NCBI GenBank assembly: GCA_009777175.1
Contig: WRMI01000001.1
Coordinates: forward strand, 1-64,000
Direction: 5' to 3'
DNA from: Marinilabiliaceae bacterium
GTDB lineage: Bacteria > Bacteroidota > Bacteroidia > Bacteroidales > Marinilabiliaceae
Length of the DNA: 64,000 nucleotides
Made by a program: the position numbers and the translations under genes. This document shows, piece after piece, positions 21,084-32,088 of the stretch; the stretch's first letter is position 1; every line of letters starts with the position of its first letter. Under the pieces are notes generated by a model. The model saw nothing but the letters and a program-made list of their open reading frames with translations, was not told where the DNA came from and ran no database searches.

Positions 21084-23450
21084 ATGTTAATAAATAATTT
21101 ACAATTAGCAATTATTCAGTTGAAAAAATACCCGTTTTTTTCAATAATTTCAATTATAAGCCTTACTATCGGTATAGCTTCAACAATTTTAATTTACTTA
21201 TGGATTCAAAACGAATATTCTTATGAAAAGTTTCATAAAAATTCTGATGAGATATATCGTGTTTTGCATCTAAAAAATGAAAGTGGACAGATAGTAAAAA
21301 GCGACCGGTCATTGTTACCACTTGCTGCGGCGTTATGTTCGGATTTTCCTCAAATAGAAAATGCTACATTAATAAAGTATGAAGGCGAAATACATTTTCG
21401 TTGCGGGGAGCATCTTTATCAGGAAGAAATCAGTTTGGTAGATGCTCAATTTTTTAAGATATTTTCATTTCCCGTTGTAGAAGGCGACCCAATTGAAGCA
21501 ATGCAATCTACAAATGTTGTGGTAATTACCGATGTAGTTGCAAAGAAAATTTTTGGCGAAGAGCCCGCATTAGGAAAAACCATTCGATTATTAGATTATA
21601 AGAACATTGAATGTGTCGTAGGCGCGGTTATCAGCGTGCCGGCTCAATCGCATATTGGGCTCAGTATTGTAATATCAATAAAATGGTATGAAACAAGCCC
21701 AGCCAGTTTTTTATTAAATAGTTGGACAAAAGGGGAAAATACGGTTGTTTATGTTAAAATGGTTAAAAATGCACGTTTTAATTCGCAAACGCGGAAAGAT
21801 TTACAAGACTATTTGAGCAAACATCAAAAGAATCATGACAAGTTGTTGTTTCAGCCTTTGAAAGATATTCATCTACATTCCGACTTTTTTTCATATAATG
21901 ACAAAAATCGCGGTAACTATAAGAATATCTTTATTGTAGCAGGTTTAGCATTATTGATATTGTCAATGGGTGCATTTAATTTTACGGTTTTAGAAACTGC
22001 ACTCGGCTCGCAGCGGGGAAAAGAAGTAGCAATTCGGAAAGTTTACGGGGCATCAATTTTGGCTCTGTTATCACAATTTTTTTCGGAAACAATTTTAAAA
22101 TCTGTTATTGCATTATGTTTAGCGGTCGTTACAATTTATTTGACTTTACCTTTTTTTAATCAATTAGCAGACGTGAAATTAGAGTTGGTTTTCTCCGTTA
22201 CAACAATTATTTCATTATTTGTGATTGGAATTATTTCAGCGCTATTTGCAGGTGCATATCCTGCATTTTTTCTCACTTCACTAAGTCCATTCAAAGCGTT
22301 TCGTGGAGGCTCAAAAAAAGGAATAACATCTATTTTGGTTAAACAATTGGTATTGTTTCAATTCACTATTTCTGTTATTATGATTATTTCTACTATAACG
22401 ATTCAAAAACAATTGCATTATACTAAAACGGCTGATTTAGGCTTGGATAAAAAAGATATTGTGATTTTTCATACAGGTTTGTATTACCATATAAACAGTT
22501 TGAAAAAAGTGATACTCGAAAATTCATATATCAAAGCAGTTTCTATTGGCAGTGCTATTGACAATTGGGTATGGGAAGGAAATTTTAAATGGTTTGGACA
22601 AAACAATGCTCCCGATTCTGCACGAATGAATATGATTTGGGTAGATGGTGATTTTGATAAGGTTTATGGGCTTAAGATGTTAGATGGAGAATTTTTGAAA
22701 GGCGATTTTGATTCTTATTGGACAAATAGTGAACATCAAGCCGTTATTAACGAAGAAGCGGCAAAACTTATTGGAATAGAAAATCCAATTGGTATCAAAA
22801 TTAGAGTACCTCTCTGGGGGGATTTTACAATTTGTGGAATAGTAAAAAATTTTCATTTTCGTCCTTTGCACGAACCTCTTGCACCTCTTGTTATGTTTTA
22901 CAGCCCAGAAACCATTGAAAAGGTTCATGTAAAAATAGTTCCGGGTAGTGAAACTGAAACTTTGAATTATCTTAAAACTACATACGAGCGAATGAGACCC
23001 GACCATGTATTTGATTATCAATTTTTTGAAAATATTTTAGATAATAATTACAGAGTTGAAAAAAATGTTGGAAATATTTTCATTCTATTTTCCTTGTTGT
23101 CAATTTTGATTTCTATTCTTGGAATTTTGGGAATGTTGACTTTTTCTACTGAAAGGAGGGTGAAAGAAATTAGTTTACGAAAAATAAATGGGGCAAAAGC
23201 ATTTGATATAAATTTTTTGTTTTTGAAAGAATATATAATCTGGGTACTTGTTGCAATAGTTATTGCTATTCCGATTGCATGGTATTTTATCAATTTATGG
23301 CTTAAAAATTTTGCTTTCAAAACCGGTTTAAGTTGGTGGATTTTTGTGTCTGCAGGGTTTATTGTCGTTTTAATTGCAGTGGTTACGGTTTATGTTCAAA
23401 CATTTCGAGCAGCACGAACTAATTGTATTGTGGGGCTGAGAAAGGAGTAG
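21084..23450 (+). CDS. MacB/FtsX-type ABC transporter permease
   Basis: Two FtsX-like regions (GSQRGKEVAIRKVYGAS; STERRVKEISLRKINGAKA), MacB periplasmic domain. Confidence 0.93.
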   Translation: MLINNLQLAIIQLKKYPFFSIISIISLTIGIASTILIYLWIQNEYSYEKFHKNSDEIYRVLHLKNESGQIVKSDRSLLPLAAALCSDFPQIENATLIKYEGEIHFRCGEHLYQEEISLVDAQFFKIFSFPVVEGDPIEAMQSTNVVVITDVVAKKIFGEEPALGKTIRLLDYKNIECVVGAVISVPAQSHIGLSIVISIKWYETSPASFLLNSWTKGENTVVYVKMVKNARFNSQTRKDLQDYLSKHQKNHDKLLFQPLKDIHLHSDFFSYNDKNRGNYKNIFIVAGLALLILSMGAFNFTVLETALGSQRGKEVAIRKVYGASILALLSQFFSETILKSVIALCLAVVTIYLTLPFFNQLADVKLELVFSVTTIISLFVIGIISALFAGAYPAFFLTSLSPFKAFRGGSKKGITSILVKQLVLFQFTISVIMIISTITIQKQLHYTKTADLGLDKKDIVIFHTGLYYHINSLKKVILENSYIKAVSIGSAIDNWVWEGNFKWFGQNNAPDSARMNMIWVDGDFDKVYGLKMLDGEFLKGDFDSYWTNSEHQAVINEEAAKLIGIENPIGIKIRVPLWGDFTICGIVKNFHFRPLHEPLAPLVMFYSPETIEKVHVKIVPGSETETLNYLKTTYERMRPDHVFDYQFFENILDNNYRVEKNVGNIFILFSLLSILISILGILGMLTFSTERRVKEISLRKINGAKAFDINFLFLKEYIIWVLVAIVIAIPIAWYFINLWLKNFAFKTGLSWWIFVSAGFIVVLIAVVTVYVQTFRAARTNCIVGLRKE

Positions 23451-23601
23451 TGAGTAGTGTTATTGAAATGCAATATTTCCCCAAAGCTTCCTTTTTGGTG
23501 TTGTAGGCAATGCGGGCGGGAGCTTTTTACCAAATTGATAACATTTTTACAAAATGTTTTTCAAATTTAAAAAAAATATTTGTGTTTAAAGAATAAATAT
23601 G

Positions 23602-23610
23602 TATTTTTGC
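23602..23610 (+). promoter_or_regulatory. -7 element TATTTTTGC upstream of the toxin-antitoxin pair
   Basis: TAnnTTTG consensus, TTG 19 bp upstream at 23580-23582. Confidence 0.55.
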
Positions 23611-23628
23611 GAAAAAATAAATTGAATT

Positions 23629-23835
23629 ATGGCAACGATAGTTATTGATGTAGATAATCGAAGCAGTGCCTCAAAGATAATGCAGGCAATCCGCTTATTT
23701 AGTGGGGTTAGGAACGTTGTTCTTGAAAAAGATGTACGTTATCCACACTTGGATAAATCAATTCAAGAAATAAATGAGGGAAAAGTTACTCGATGTAAGT
23801 CCGTAGATGAATTAATGGATAAACTCAATTCGTAG
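23629..23835 (+). CDS. Antitoxin component of a YafQ-type pair
   Basis: Small ORF directly upstream of the YafQ/RelE-like ORF. Confidence 0.6.
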   Translation: MATIVIDVDNRSSASKIMQAIRLFSGVRNVVLEKDVRYPHLDKSIQEINEGKVTRCKSVDELMDKLNS

Positions 23836-23839
23836 AAAA

Positions 23840-24115
23840 ATGTATGAAATAGAATTTTCCAATAGTTTCAAGAAAGATTACAAGCGGGTTAAGAAGAGGG
23901 GGTTTAATAACTTGCCTTTGTTGTCCGAAGTGTTTGGTCAACTGATAGAAAAGGGATGTGTAGACAATGTTTTCCGTCCACACAAACTTGTAGGAAATTA
24001 TGCAGGGTGCTGGGAATGTCATATACAACCCGATTGGCTGTTGATTTGGAAAATTGATGAAAACTCAAAATTGATAAAGTTGATAGCCACAGGAACACAT
24101 TCTGACTTGTTTTAA
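23840..24115 (+). CDS. YafQ/RelE-family mRNA interferase toxin
   Basis: FKKDYKRVKKRG...LVGNYAGCWECHIQPDWLLIWKIDE....LIATGTHSDLF. Confidence 0.88.
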   Translation: MYEIEFSNSFKKDYKRVKKRGFNNLPLLSEVFGQLIEKGCVDNVFRPHKLVGNYAGCWECHIQPDWLLIWKIDENSKLIKLIATGTHSDLF

Positions 24116-24800
24116 CCTATAAAACGAAAAAATGCACTGCCTCCAACGAAACGGTTTATCTCAAGCAGTGGTGTAGCTCCACTTTTTAGTTATTTCATTC
24201 GGTTTAGCTATACTTTGTGCTTGTCTAAAAAGCGGTGCATTGAATTTATTGAAATGAATGCTTCTTTTTTTTGACGATCCCCCGAGTTGCGCTTTTAGGT
24301 CGACCGCAAGGGTACGCATCTACCGGGTTTTCTATGTGGCACTCCTTGCGGAGGGCTGCTGTGTGGGATGAATGGAGATGGTGAGGTTTGGTGAGGATAT
24401 AGCAAAATAGATTCCTCACTTCGTTCGGAATGACTCTATAACCATTTATCACTCTATCACACTAGAACGGTCAGTCATTCCGAATGGAATAAAGTGAAAT
24501 GAGGAATCTAACCGAATGTAAGAGTCTCAGTTTTCCACATTCCACTAGGCGATGCATTGAGCTTGTCGAAAATGAATGTGACGCTTGGTAGAAAATAATT
24601 TCAAAGCATAAAAACGCATTCCGTTAGGAATGCGACCAAATTACCATTAATGACATGAAAAGGGATGCATTCCTAACGAAATGCAAAAAACCAAAATGTA
24701 GGACATTTTCGTTTCCTCAGCAATAATAGATTTTTCCTTATAAAATAACAAAAAAAAGTTTGTGAGGTAAGGAACTCTGAAAATAGTTTTTTTTATATTT

Positions 24801-24839
24801 TTTCAAAAAAACCTGCATATGCAGGTATTTTTTTTGAAA
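24801..24839. terminator. Long hairpin with T/A tracts, likely bidirectional terminator
   Basis: tttcaaaaaaacctgcatatgcaggtattttttttgaaa, near-perfect palindrome. Confidence 0.6.
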
Positions 24840-24914
24840 ATAGTTGCGTTTCTTTGCAAAAATTTTTTATATACTTTTTTGAGGTTGCGCCCGACACAAA
24901 TCAGGGTTTTTAAT

Positions 24915-27260
24915 ATGAAAAAAATAGTAATTTATTCAGTAATTGTCGCTTTTACAAGTTTGAGTATAACAGTAAATGCACAAACAATCCGCTATGTAAC
25001 CCCCAATGGAACGGGAAATGGTACTTCGTGGATTAATGCCGCAAGTGATATACAAACTATGATAAACTTGTCAGAATCAGGCGACCAAGTATGGATTAGA
25101 TATGGTAACTATCTGCTTGAAGAATCTTTGGAAATGAAAGCGGGCGTTCAAGTTTTCGGAAGTTTTTTTGGAAACGAAACATCTTTCAACAACCGTCCTA
25201 AAAGCGATATTGACCTAAATGGAACAATTGAACCGTGGGAATTTACATACGCAACTGTTTTAGACGGACAAAATGATTGCAGAATATTAAATCAGGCAAC
25301 TAATTTCACTGTTGAAACCGTTTGGGATGGCTTAACAATTGCCAATGGCTATTCAGAGCAAATTGGACAATCTGCTGCTCTCGCAGGCGGTGTTTATATC
25401 AGAGAAAACGGTAAACTTATTAATTCTATAATAAGCGATAACGAAACAGAAGGAGCACATTCAGCAGGAGGAGGAGTTTATGTTAATCTTGGAACAATTG
25501 CTTATTGTTTGATAAATGAAAACACAGCGGGTAACGGTGGCGGAATTTATAATTATTCAGGAACGGTTAGTGAATGTATGATAACAGAAAATAGCGGGCG
25601 AAGTGGTGGCGGAATTTACAACAATAAAGGAAACGTAATTAATTGTATGATTAGTGATAATTTTGTAAATTATTTAGGTGGTGGACTTTATAATTACGGT
25701 GGAGGAATAGTTACAAATTGTACCGTTAGCAACAATACAGCAAATATGGGAACAAGTGGAGGCGGCATATATAATAAGGATGGAACAATAATCGATTGTA
25801 CTGTCAGTGAGAACAATACCTTAGGTAACGGTGGTGGCATAGCCAACGAAGGAACAATTTTTAACTGCATTGTAAGTGCTAATAGTTCCGAAAACAATGG
25901 TGGTGGAATATACAATCTTACGGGTGGAATTGTAAATGACTGTACAGTAAGCCAAAACTATGCCAAAAATGGCGGCGGGATATACAACAGTTATGGAATT
26001 ATTTCAAGATGTACCGTCAACAACAACGAAACTTCAATTATGGGAGGCGGTGTTTTTAACACTCACGGAAGTATAAATAATTGTACAATAAGTTGGAATG
26101 AAATTTTGTGTGGAGATGCAAGTATTTGCTACGGAGGCGGAATATATAACGAAAATGGTAGTGTAACTAATTGTAAAACAGACAATAACACTGCAAAGCA
26201 TAACGGTGCAAACGGCGAATCTTTTGGAGGTGGAATATATAATATCAACGGAACTTTAACAAATTGTTTGATAGTAAGCAATAAAGTTATGACAAATTTT
26301 ATTGGTGATGCTTATGGAGGTGGTATTGCCAATGGTAACGGAACTGTTACAAATTGTACGGTTGTATGGAATTGGTCATATTCAGCGGTAGGAAATGGAG
26401 TTGGAGGTGGAATTCACAACTTTAATAATGGAACGGTAAACAATAGTATTATTTGGGAAAACTCTGCAAATGATGGAGAAATTGGAAGCGATGGATCAGC
26501 CACAACTGTTTCGTATTCAGCCATAGCGGACGGATATGCAGGAGAGGGAAATATAATTTTAAGTTTAGATAATATGGCGGGTGGTCCAATGTTTGTCGAC
26601 CCTGAAGAAAATGTTGAAGATAATTACAGACTATTGGAAGGTTCTCCGTGCATTGATGCTGGAAACAATAACTTTGTGGCATTAACAAACGCACTTGATT
26701 TAGATGGAAATCCAAGAGTTGAGAACGGCATAGTTGATATGGGCGCTTATGAATCGCCAAACTTAAATACAACTTACTCAATTAGCGGAAAAGTTACACA
26801 TATCGGAAACCCCGTTGCAGGAGTAACCATTTCGCATACAGCGGGACACCCTGTACTTACAAATTCGCAGGGTGAATACGTTATCAGAGTAAATGAAGGT
26901 AGTAATGTAACAATTACGCCCATTTTGGCAGGATTTATCTTTACACCTTCAAGCATTACTCATACAAATGTTACAGAAGATATTACAAATCAGAATTTTA
27001 CCATTGACGAATCAGGAATTTTCGATGTAACACACGAAAATGGTACGATTTTAGTTTATCCAAATCCCACAAGTGGGAAGTTTTCAGTTTTCAGTTTTCA
27101 GTTTTCAGAAAACAGTGTTGAAATATTTGATATAACAGGCAGAAAACTTGCAACTTTTAAACTTGATATACTTTTAACTGAAATAGATATATCCCATTTG
27201 CAAAATGGAATTTATTTTTTAAACATTGAAAATAAAACAATTAAAATAGTGAAAAACTAA
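24915..27260 (+). CDS. Right-handed beta-helix surface protein with T9SS C-terminal domain (ORF track opens at 24819, inside a hairpin)
   Basis: Signal peptide MKKIVIYSVIVAFTSLSITVNAQ; repeated GGGIYN..G...NC.V..N; ILVYPNPTSGKFSV...EIFDITGRKL...GIYFLNI. Confidence 0.85.
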   Translation: MKKIVIYSVIVAFTSLSITVNAQTIRYVTPNGTGNGTSWINAASDIQTMINLSESGDQVWIRYGNYLLEESLEMKAGVQVFGSFFGNETSFNNRPKSDIDLNGTIEPWEFTYATVLDGQNDCRILNQATNFTVETVWDGLTIANGYSEQIGQSAALAGGVYIRENGKLINSIISDNETEGAHSAGGGVYVNLGTIAYCLINENTAGNGGGIYNYSGTVSECMITENSGRSGGGIYNNKGNVINCMISDNFVNYLGGGLYNYGGGIVTNCTVSNNTANMGTSGGGIYNKDGTIIDCTVSENNTLGNGGGIANEGTIFNCIVSANSSENNGGGIYNLTGGIVNDCTVSQNYAKNGGGIYNSYGIISRCTVNNNETSIMGGGVFNTHGSINNCTISWNEILCGDASICYGGGIYNENGSVTNCKTDNNTAKHNGANGESFGGGIYNINGTLTNCLIVSNKVMTNFIGDAYGGGIANGNGTVTNCTVVWNWSYSAVGNGVGGGIHNFNNGTVNNSIIWENSANDGEIGSDGSATTVSYSAIADGYAGEGNIILSLDNMAGGPMFVDPEENVEDNYRLLEGSPCIDAGNNNFVALTNALDLDGNPRVENGIVDMGAYESPNLNTTYSISGKVTHIGNPVAGVTISHTAGHPVLTNSQGEYVIRVNEGSNVTITPILAGFIFTPSSITHTNVTEDITNQNFTIDESGIFDVTHENGTILVYPNPTSGKFSVFSFQFSENSVEIFDITGRKLATFKLDILLTEIDISHLQNGIYFLNIENKTIKIVKN
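27079..27106. repeat. Four perfect AGTTTTC heptamers inside the T9SS C-terminal domain coding sequence
   Basis: aagttttcagttttcagttttcagttttcag, encodes KFSVFSFQFS. Confidence 0.95.
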
Positions 27261-27370
27261 CTTCGTGCAACTCTGTGAACTCTTTGTGCGCCTTCGTGGT
27301 AGAATCTTTTTTTTTACCACAAAGGAACACAAAGGTTTCACAAAGGAACACAAAGAAAATAAATATTAGT

Positions 27371-27426
27371 GTGTAGAGTATAGAGTATAGAGTATAGAGT
27401 GTAGAGTGTAGAGTATAGAGTGTAGA
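27371..27426. repeat. Heptamer array TATAGAG/TGTAGAG
   Basis: Direct reading. Confidence 0.95.
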
Positions 27427-27551
27427 TTTGAACTATGAGACTATAAACTATGAAACCATTAAACTATAAAACTATAAAACTAACAACTTCTCATTCACTC
27501 ATTTCTACTAAGGGAACTTATAAAAATAAGGGATATCTTTACTCATTCAAT

Positions 27552-27638
27552 GATAACTGAAAACTGACAACTGATAACTGAAAACTGACAACTGACAACT
27601 GAAAACTGAAAACTGAAAACTGAAAACTGATAACTAAA
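27552..27638. repeat. Heptamer array ACTGANA (~11 units)
   Basis: ACTGAAA ACTGACA ACTGATA ... read directly; reverse complement of the AGTTTTC array in the preceding gene. Confidence 0.95.
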
Positions 27639-27649
27639 AATATAAACAG

Positions 27650-30600
27650 ATGAACAAGAAAAATTTTTATTCATTATTGCTCGCTCTTTTGGGCTTGAGC
27701 ATAAACATTAATTCTCAGACCATCCGTTATGTTAAGCCGAATGGCGCGGGAGACGGCTCGTCGTGGGAAAATGCGGCAGGCGTTATACAAAATATGCTTA
27801 ATGCCTCTGCTGTTGGCGACCAAGTTTGGGTTGCCGCAGGAACTTATTATGTAAATACCATTCAAACGGGATTGGCGATGAAACAAGGCGTGAACGTTTA
27901 CGGAGGTTTTTTTGGAATTGAAACTTCAATTAATTCTCGCAATAAAAGCGACTTAGATGGAAATGGTATCATTGAACCGTGGGAGTTTACATACGAAACA
28001 ATTTTTGACGGACAACAAACAAGAGCCGTGATGTATCAATCGCAAAATTTCACAGTTGAAACCACTTGGGATGGTATTACTTTTACAAACGGAAGAACTG
28101 TAATTGGGTATCAAGATTATGGTGGCGGTGTTCGATTAATGGAAAACGGTAAGATAGTTAATTCCAAATTTTTGGACAACTATGCAACACATAGAGGAGG
28201 AGGTGTTTATAACAATGGTGGCGCTGTAAGCGATTGTTTAATAAGCGAAAATGTTAGCACAAACGGATTGGGTGCGGGAATTTATAACAATGCTGGAGGG
28301 ATTGTTTCTAATTGTAAAGTTACAGAAAACACAGGTGACCTTGGCGGTGGAATTTACAACTATAATGGTACTATAAATAACTGCATAGCAAGCGAAAACG
28401 TTGTAAAAACTTCGGGTGGTGGAATTTATAACAGTGGCGAAGGGATTGTTTCTAATTGTACGGTAAGCGAAAACAAAACTACGATAGGCTCTTCGGGTGG
28501 TGGAATTACTAACGTAAATGGAACAATAATTGACTGTATAATTAGCAATAATATGGCTATTGCATCTACCAATTATTCAGGAAACAGTGCTTATGGAGGC
28601 GGAATATACAACCAAGACAAAGGAATAGTTATTAATTGTACTGTTATAGGGAACTCTACTTATGCTGAAAAAAGTAATTCGGTCAATGGAGGCGGAATTT
28701 CGAACAGCGGAACGCTAATAAATTGTATAGTTAGCGGGAATACGGTATCTTCGTCATCTCCCTCAAGCACTAATAATCGTGGCGGCGGAATATTCAATAA
28801 TTACGATGGAATAGTGCTCAATTGTTTGATTATTGGGAACACCACATCTTCAACCGATGCAACAGCAATTACTACGGGCGGAGGCGTTTACAATTACGGA
28901 GGAACGGTTGCAAACTGTACGGTTACAGATAACACAACTACGGGAGACGGCGCAGGAATTTACAACATTGACGGAACTATTGCAAACAATATTATTTGGA
29001 AAAATAATGATACCCAAATTTTTAATACAGGAAACAACTCAACTATTGCTTATAATGCCATTCAGGGTGGTTTTGCTGGCGATGGAAATATTGATATTTC
29101 GGACGATAATATAAATGGCGGTCCTATGTTTGTCGACCCTGACAACGATAATTTCAGACTTATGAATAATTCACCTTGTATAGATGCAGGAGAAAATTTA
29201 TATGTTACTGATATAAACACACTTGACTTAGACGGAAACCCAAGAATTTTCAACGGTACGGTTGATATGGGAGCCTACGAATCGCAAATTATACCTCAAG
29301 AGCCTGTTACAATTAGCGGAAAAGTTACGTTTAATAACATACCGCTCGCAGGCATAACCATTGAAAATGCAGACGGTTACTCAGTTTTCACTAATGACGA
29401 GGGAGAATATGAACTTACAGTAAATAAAAATTCAGATGTTACAATAACTCCATTTTTGCTGGGATATACGGGATATGAATTTACTCCGCCGTTTATTACT
29501 TTTATTAATATTGAGGATGATATTGATAATCAAAATTTTATTGCTGATGATATTATCCGTTATGTAACTGAAGATGGAACAGGAGACGGTACTTCGTGGG
29601 AAAATGCGTCAGGAAATATTCAGGCAATGCTCGACCAAGGCGGACAAATTTGGATTGCAAGCGGAACATATCAAATTTCTTCTACTTTAACAATGAAAGA
29701 ACGTGTGAATGTTTATGGCGGATTTAACGGCAATGAAACTGCCGTAAGCAGCCGTACTAAAAGCGATTTAGATGGTAACGGTATAATAGAACCGTGGGAA
29801 TTTACATCCCCTACAATTATTGACGGACGAAATTTAAGACAAGTTCTTAATCAACCGATAGAATTTGAAATAATGGAAACATTTTTTGATGGCGTTACGC
29901 TAACTAACGGAATAGGCGGCGCTTATATACGTAAAAACGGTAAATTAATCAACTCTGTAATAAGTGAAAATGAAAGTTCCAACTACGGAGGAATCTATAA
30001 CGACGGCGGAACGGTTACCGACTGTTTGATTAGCGAAAACGTTACAAGTGGTTCAGGCGGCGGAATATACAATGGCTTTTACGGAATAATTACAAACTGT
30101 AAAATTATTGACAATACTGCTTATAATGGCGGTGGAATATTCTGTAGGGCTTATGGAATTGTAGATAATTGCATAATTACGGGAAACAGCGCAGCGTATC
30201 CTGACAATTATGCTATGGGTGGCGGTATTCACGTTTATTTTAGAACACCGATAACTAATTGTGTAATACACAATAACATTGTTGAAGGTATGGGCGGCGG
30301 AATATATTATGAAAGCACAAACGGAAACGTAACCAATTGTATAATAAGTGGTAACATTGCTACTCGTCCCCTAAGTGCTACTTTTAGTGTTAACGGCGGC
30401 GGAATTTACAACTATGGTAGCGATGTAACAATATCTAATTGTTTGGTTACGGGCAACACGGTTGAAACTGCTACGGGTTCATATACTCCCATTGGCAGCG
30501 GAATTTACAATAATGGAACGGTAACTAATTGTACGGTAGTTTCTAACGACGACAACGCAGGCGGCAGCGGTATCTATAACACACGAAACATAAACAACTC

Positions 30601-31198
30601 TATTGTTTGGCGAAATACAGGCATACAAATAACTAATTCGTCAGGAAATTACCCATCAGTAACATATACTGCCGTAATGGGAGGCTTCACGGGTGATGGA
30701 AATATCAACTTAACGTCAGATAATTTAAACGGTGGTCCCATGTTTACCAACCCCAATAATGGAAATTTCAGACTTAGCGAAAATTCACCATGCATTGACG
30801 CAGGTAATAACGAACTTATTGCCCCAGACAATATTGTTGATTTAGATGGAAATCCAAGAATTTGGAACGAAATAGTTGATATGGGTGCTTATGAAAATGG
30901 CTCATTAGGAGTTATGACTGAAAATATTGTAGAAACATCTATTGTTATTTATCCAAATCCCACGGATGGAAAGTTTTCAGTTGTAGGGGCAAACCTATTT
31001 GTTTGCCCAGATGAAGGGTCGAATAACATTCGTCCTATTGAAATATTTGATGTTTCAGGACGCAATGTAGGGGCGTATACCATACGCCCAATCGACAATG
31101 GTGCAATGGTCGACATTTCGTTTTTATCAGCAGGCATCTATTTTATTCGAATTAATACAGACAAAGAAATGATAACCAAAAAAATAATCAAAAAATAG
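27650..31198 (+). CDS. Large beta-helix surface protein, two tandem module sets, T9SS C-terminal domain
   Basis: Modules start IRYVKPNGAGDGSSWENAAG and IRYVTEDGTGDGTSWENASG; CTD IVIYPNPTDGKFSV...IEIFDVSGRNV...GIYFIRINT. Confidence 0.88.
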   Translation: MNKKNFYSLLLALLGLSININSQTIRYVKPNGAGDGSSWENAAGVIQNMLNASAVGDQVWVAAGTYYVNTIQTGLAMKQGVNVYGGFFGIETSINSRNKSDLDGNGIIEPWEFTYETIFDGQQTRAVMYQSQNFTVETTWDGITFTNGRTVIGYQDYGGGVRLMENGKIVNSKFLDNYATHRGGGVYNNGGAVSDCLISENVSTNGLGAGIYNNAGGIVSNCKVTENTGDLGGGIYNYNGTINNCIASENVVKTSGGGIYNSGEGIVSNCTVSENKTTIGSSGGGITNVNGTIIDCIISNNMAIASTNYSGNSAYGGGIYNQDKGIVINCTVIGNSTYAEKSNSVNGGGISNSGTLINCIVSGNTVSSSSPSSTNNRGGGIFNNYDGIVLNCLIIGNTTSSTDATAITTGGGVYNYGGTVANCTVTDNTTTGDGAGIYNIDGTIANNIIWKNNDTQIFNTGNNSTIAYNAIQGGFAGDGNIDISDDNINGGPMFVDPDNDNFRLMNNSPCIDAGENLYVTDINTLDLDGNPRIFNGTVDMGAYESQIIPQEPVTISGKVTFNNIPLAGITIENADGYSVFTNDEGEYELTVNKNSDVTITPFLLGYTGYEFTPPFITFINIEDDIDNQNFIADDIIRYVTEDGTGDGTSWENASGNIQAMLDQGGQIWIASGTYQISSTLTMKERVNVYGGFNGNETAVSSRTKSDLDGNGIIEPWEFTSPTIIDGRNLRQVLNQPIEFEIMETFFDGVTLTNGIGGAYIRKNGKLINSVISENESSNYGGIYNDGGTVTDCLISENVTSGSGGGIYNGFYGIITNCKIIDNTAYNGGGIFCRAYGIVDNCIITGNSAAYPDNYAMGGGIHVYFRTPITNCVIHNNIVEGMGGGIYYESTNGNVTNCIISGNIATRPLSATFSVNGGGIYNYGSDVTISNCLVTGNTVETATGSYTPIGSGIYNNGTVTNCTVVSNDDNAGGSGIYNTRNINNSIVWRNTGIQITNSSGNYPSVTYTAVMGGFTGDGNINLTSDNLNGGPMFTNPNNGNFRLSENSPCIDAGNNELIAPDNIVDLDGNPRIWNEIVDMGAYENGSLGVMTENIVETSIVIYPNPTDGKFSVVGANLFVCPDEGSNNIRPIEIFDVSGRNVGAYTIRPIDNGAMVDISFLSAGIYFIRINTDKEMITKKIIKK

Positions 31199-31365
31199 TA
31201 TATATAAGAGAGGTTATGTGGGGTTTGTGTTTTGGGAGAATACCCCGAGTTAGCGTAAGCGCAATTCGGGGCATCTCCGACATTTTTCGAAAATATCAAA
31301 ACACCGCCTAACGGAGTGTTTCACTCATTTTAAATTCAATGAAAACTGATAACTGACAACTAAAT

Positions 31366-32031
31366 TTACAATTTAGCACCATAAGCCAAATCGCCGGCGT
31401 CTCCAAGTCCGGGAACAATATAAGATTTAGCGTTCAATTCTTCGTCTAATGCGGCGAGCCATAAAGTTACCGGTTCAAATTTCAATTTTTCTTCGATGTA
31501 ATCAACTCCCGCTTGTCCGGCAATAATGCTGACTATATGAGTATGTTTAGGTTTTCCATTTGTAAGTAACGCTTTGTAAGACAATTCCATAGAAGAACCT
31601 GTAGCAAGCATGGGGTCTGCTAAAATCAAAACTTTTTCATTTAAATCTGGGCTTGAAATATATTCAACCCTAATGTCGAAATCGCCTTCTTCCGAATAGC
31701 GTCTGTATGCTGAAACAAAAGCATTTTCGGCATCATCAAAATAATTGAGTAAACCGTTGTGAAAAGGAATTCCTGCTCGCAAAATGGATGACAAAACAAT
31801 TTTATCGTTCAAATACCATTCTTTTGAAAACCCTAAGGGAGTTCGAACTTTCTTTTGCTTATAATTCAACGACTTGCTAATTTCATAAGCAAAAACTTCG
31901 CCAAGACGTTCCATATTCCTACGAAAACGCAAAGAGTAATTTTGTATTTCAATATCACGCATTTCTGCTACAAAACGATTGATTACTGACGGCGGCTGAT
32001 TAATAATTTTTATTTCCATATTTAAAGTCAA
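31366..32031 (-). CDS. upp: Uracil phosphoribosyltransferase
   Basis: SILRAGIPFHNGLL, VLILADPMLATGSSMELSYKAL, IVPGLGDAGDLAYG. Confidence 0.96.
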   Translation of the reverse strand: MTLNMEIKIINQPPSVINRFVAEMRDIEIQNYSLRFRRNMERLGEVFAYEISKSLNYKQKKVRTPLGFSKEWYLNDKIVLSSILRAGIPFHNGLLNYFDDAENAFVSAYRRYSEEGDFDIRVEYISSPDLNEKVLILADPMLATGSSMELSYKALLTNGKPKHTHIVSIIAGQAGVDYIEEKLKFEPVTLWLAALDEELNAKSYIVPGLGDAGDLAYGAKL

Positions 32032-32088
32032 TTAAAAATTGTGTTAATTCTAATTTATAAACGATGTAATTTCTTGAAAACTAAATGA

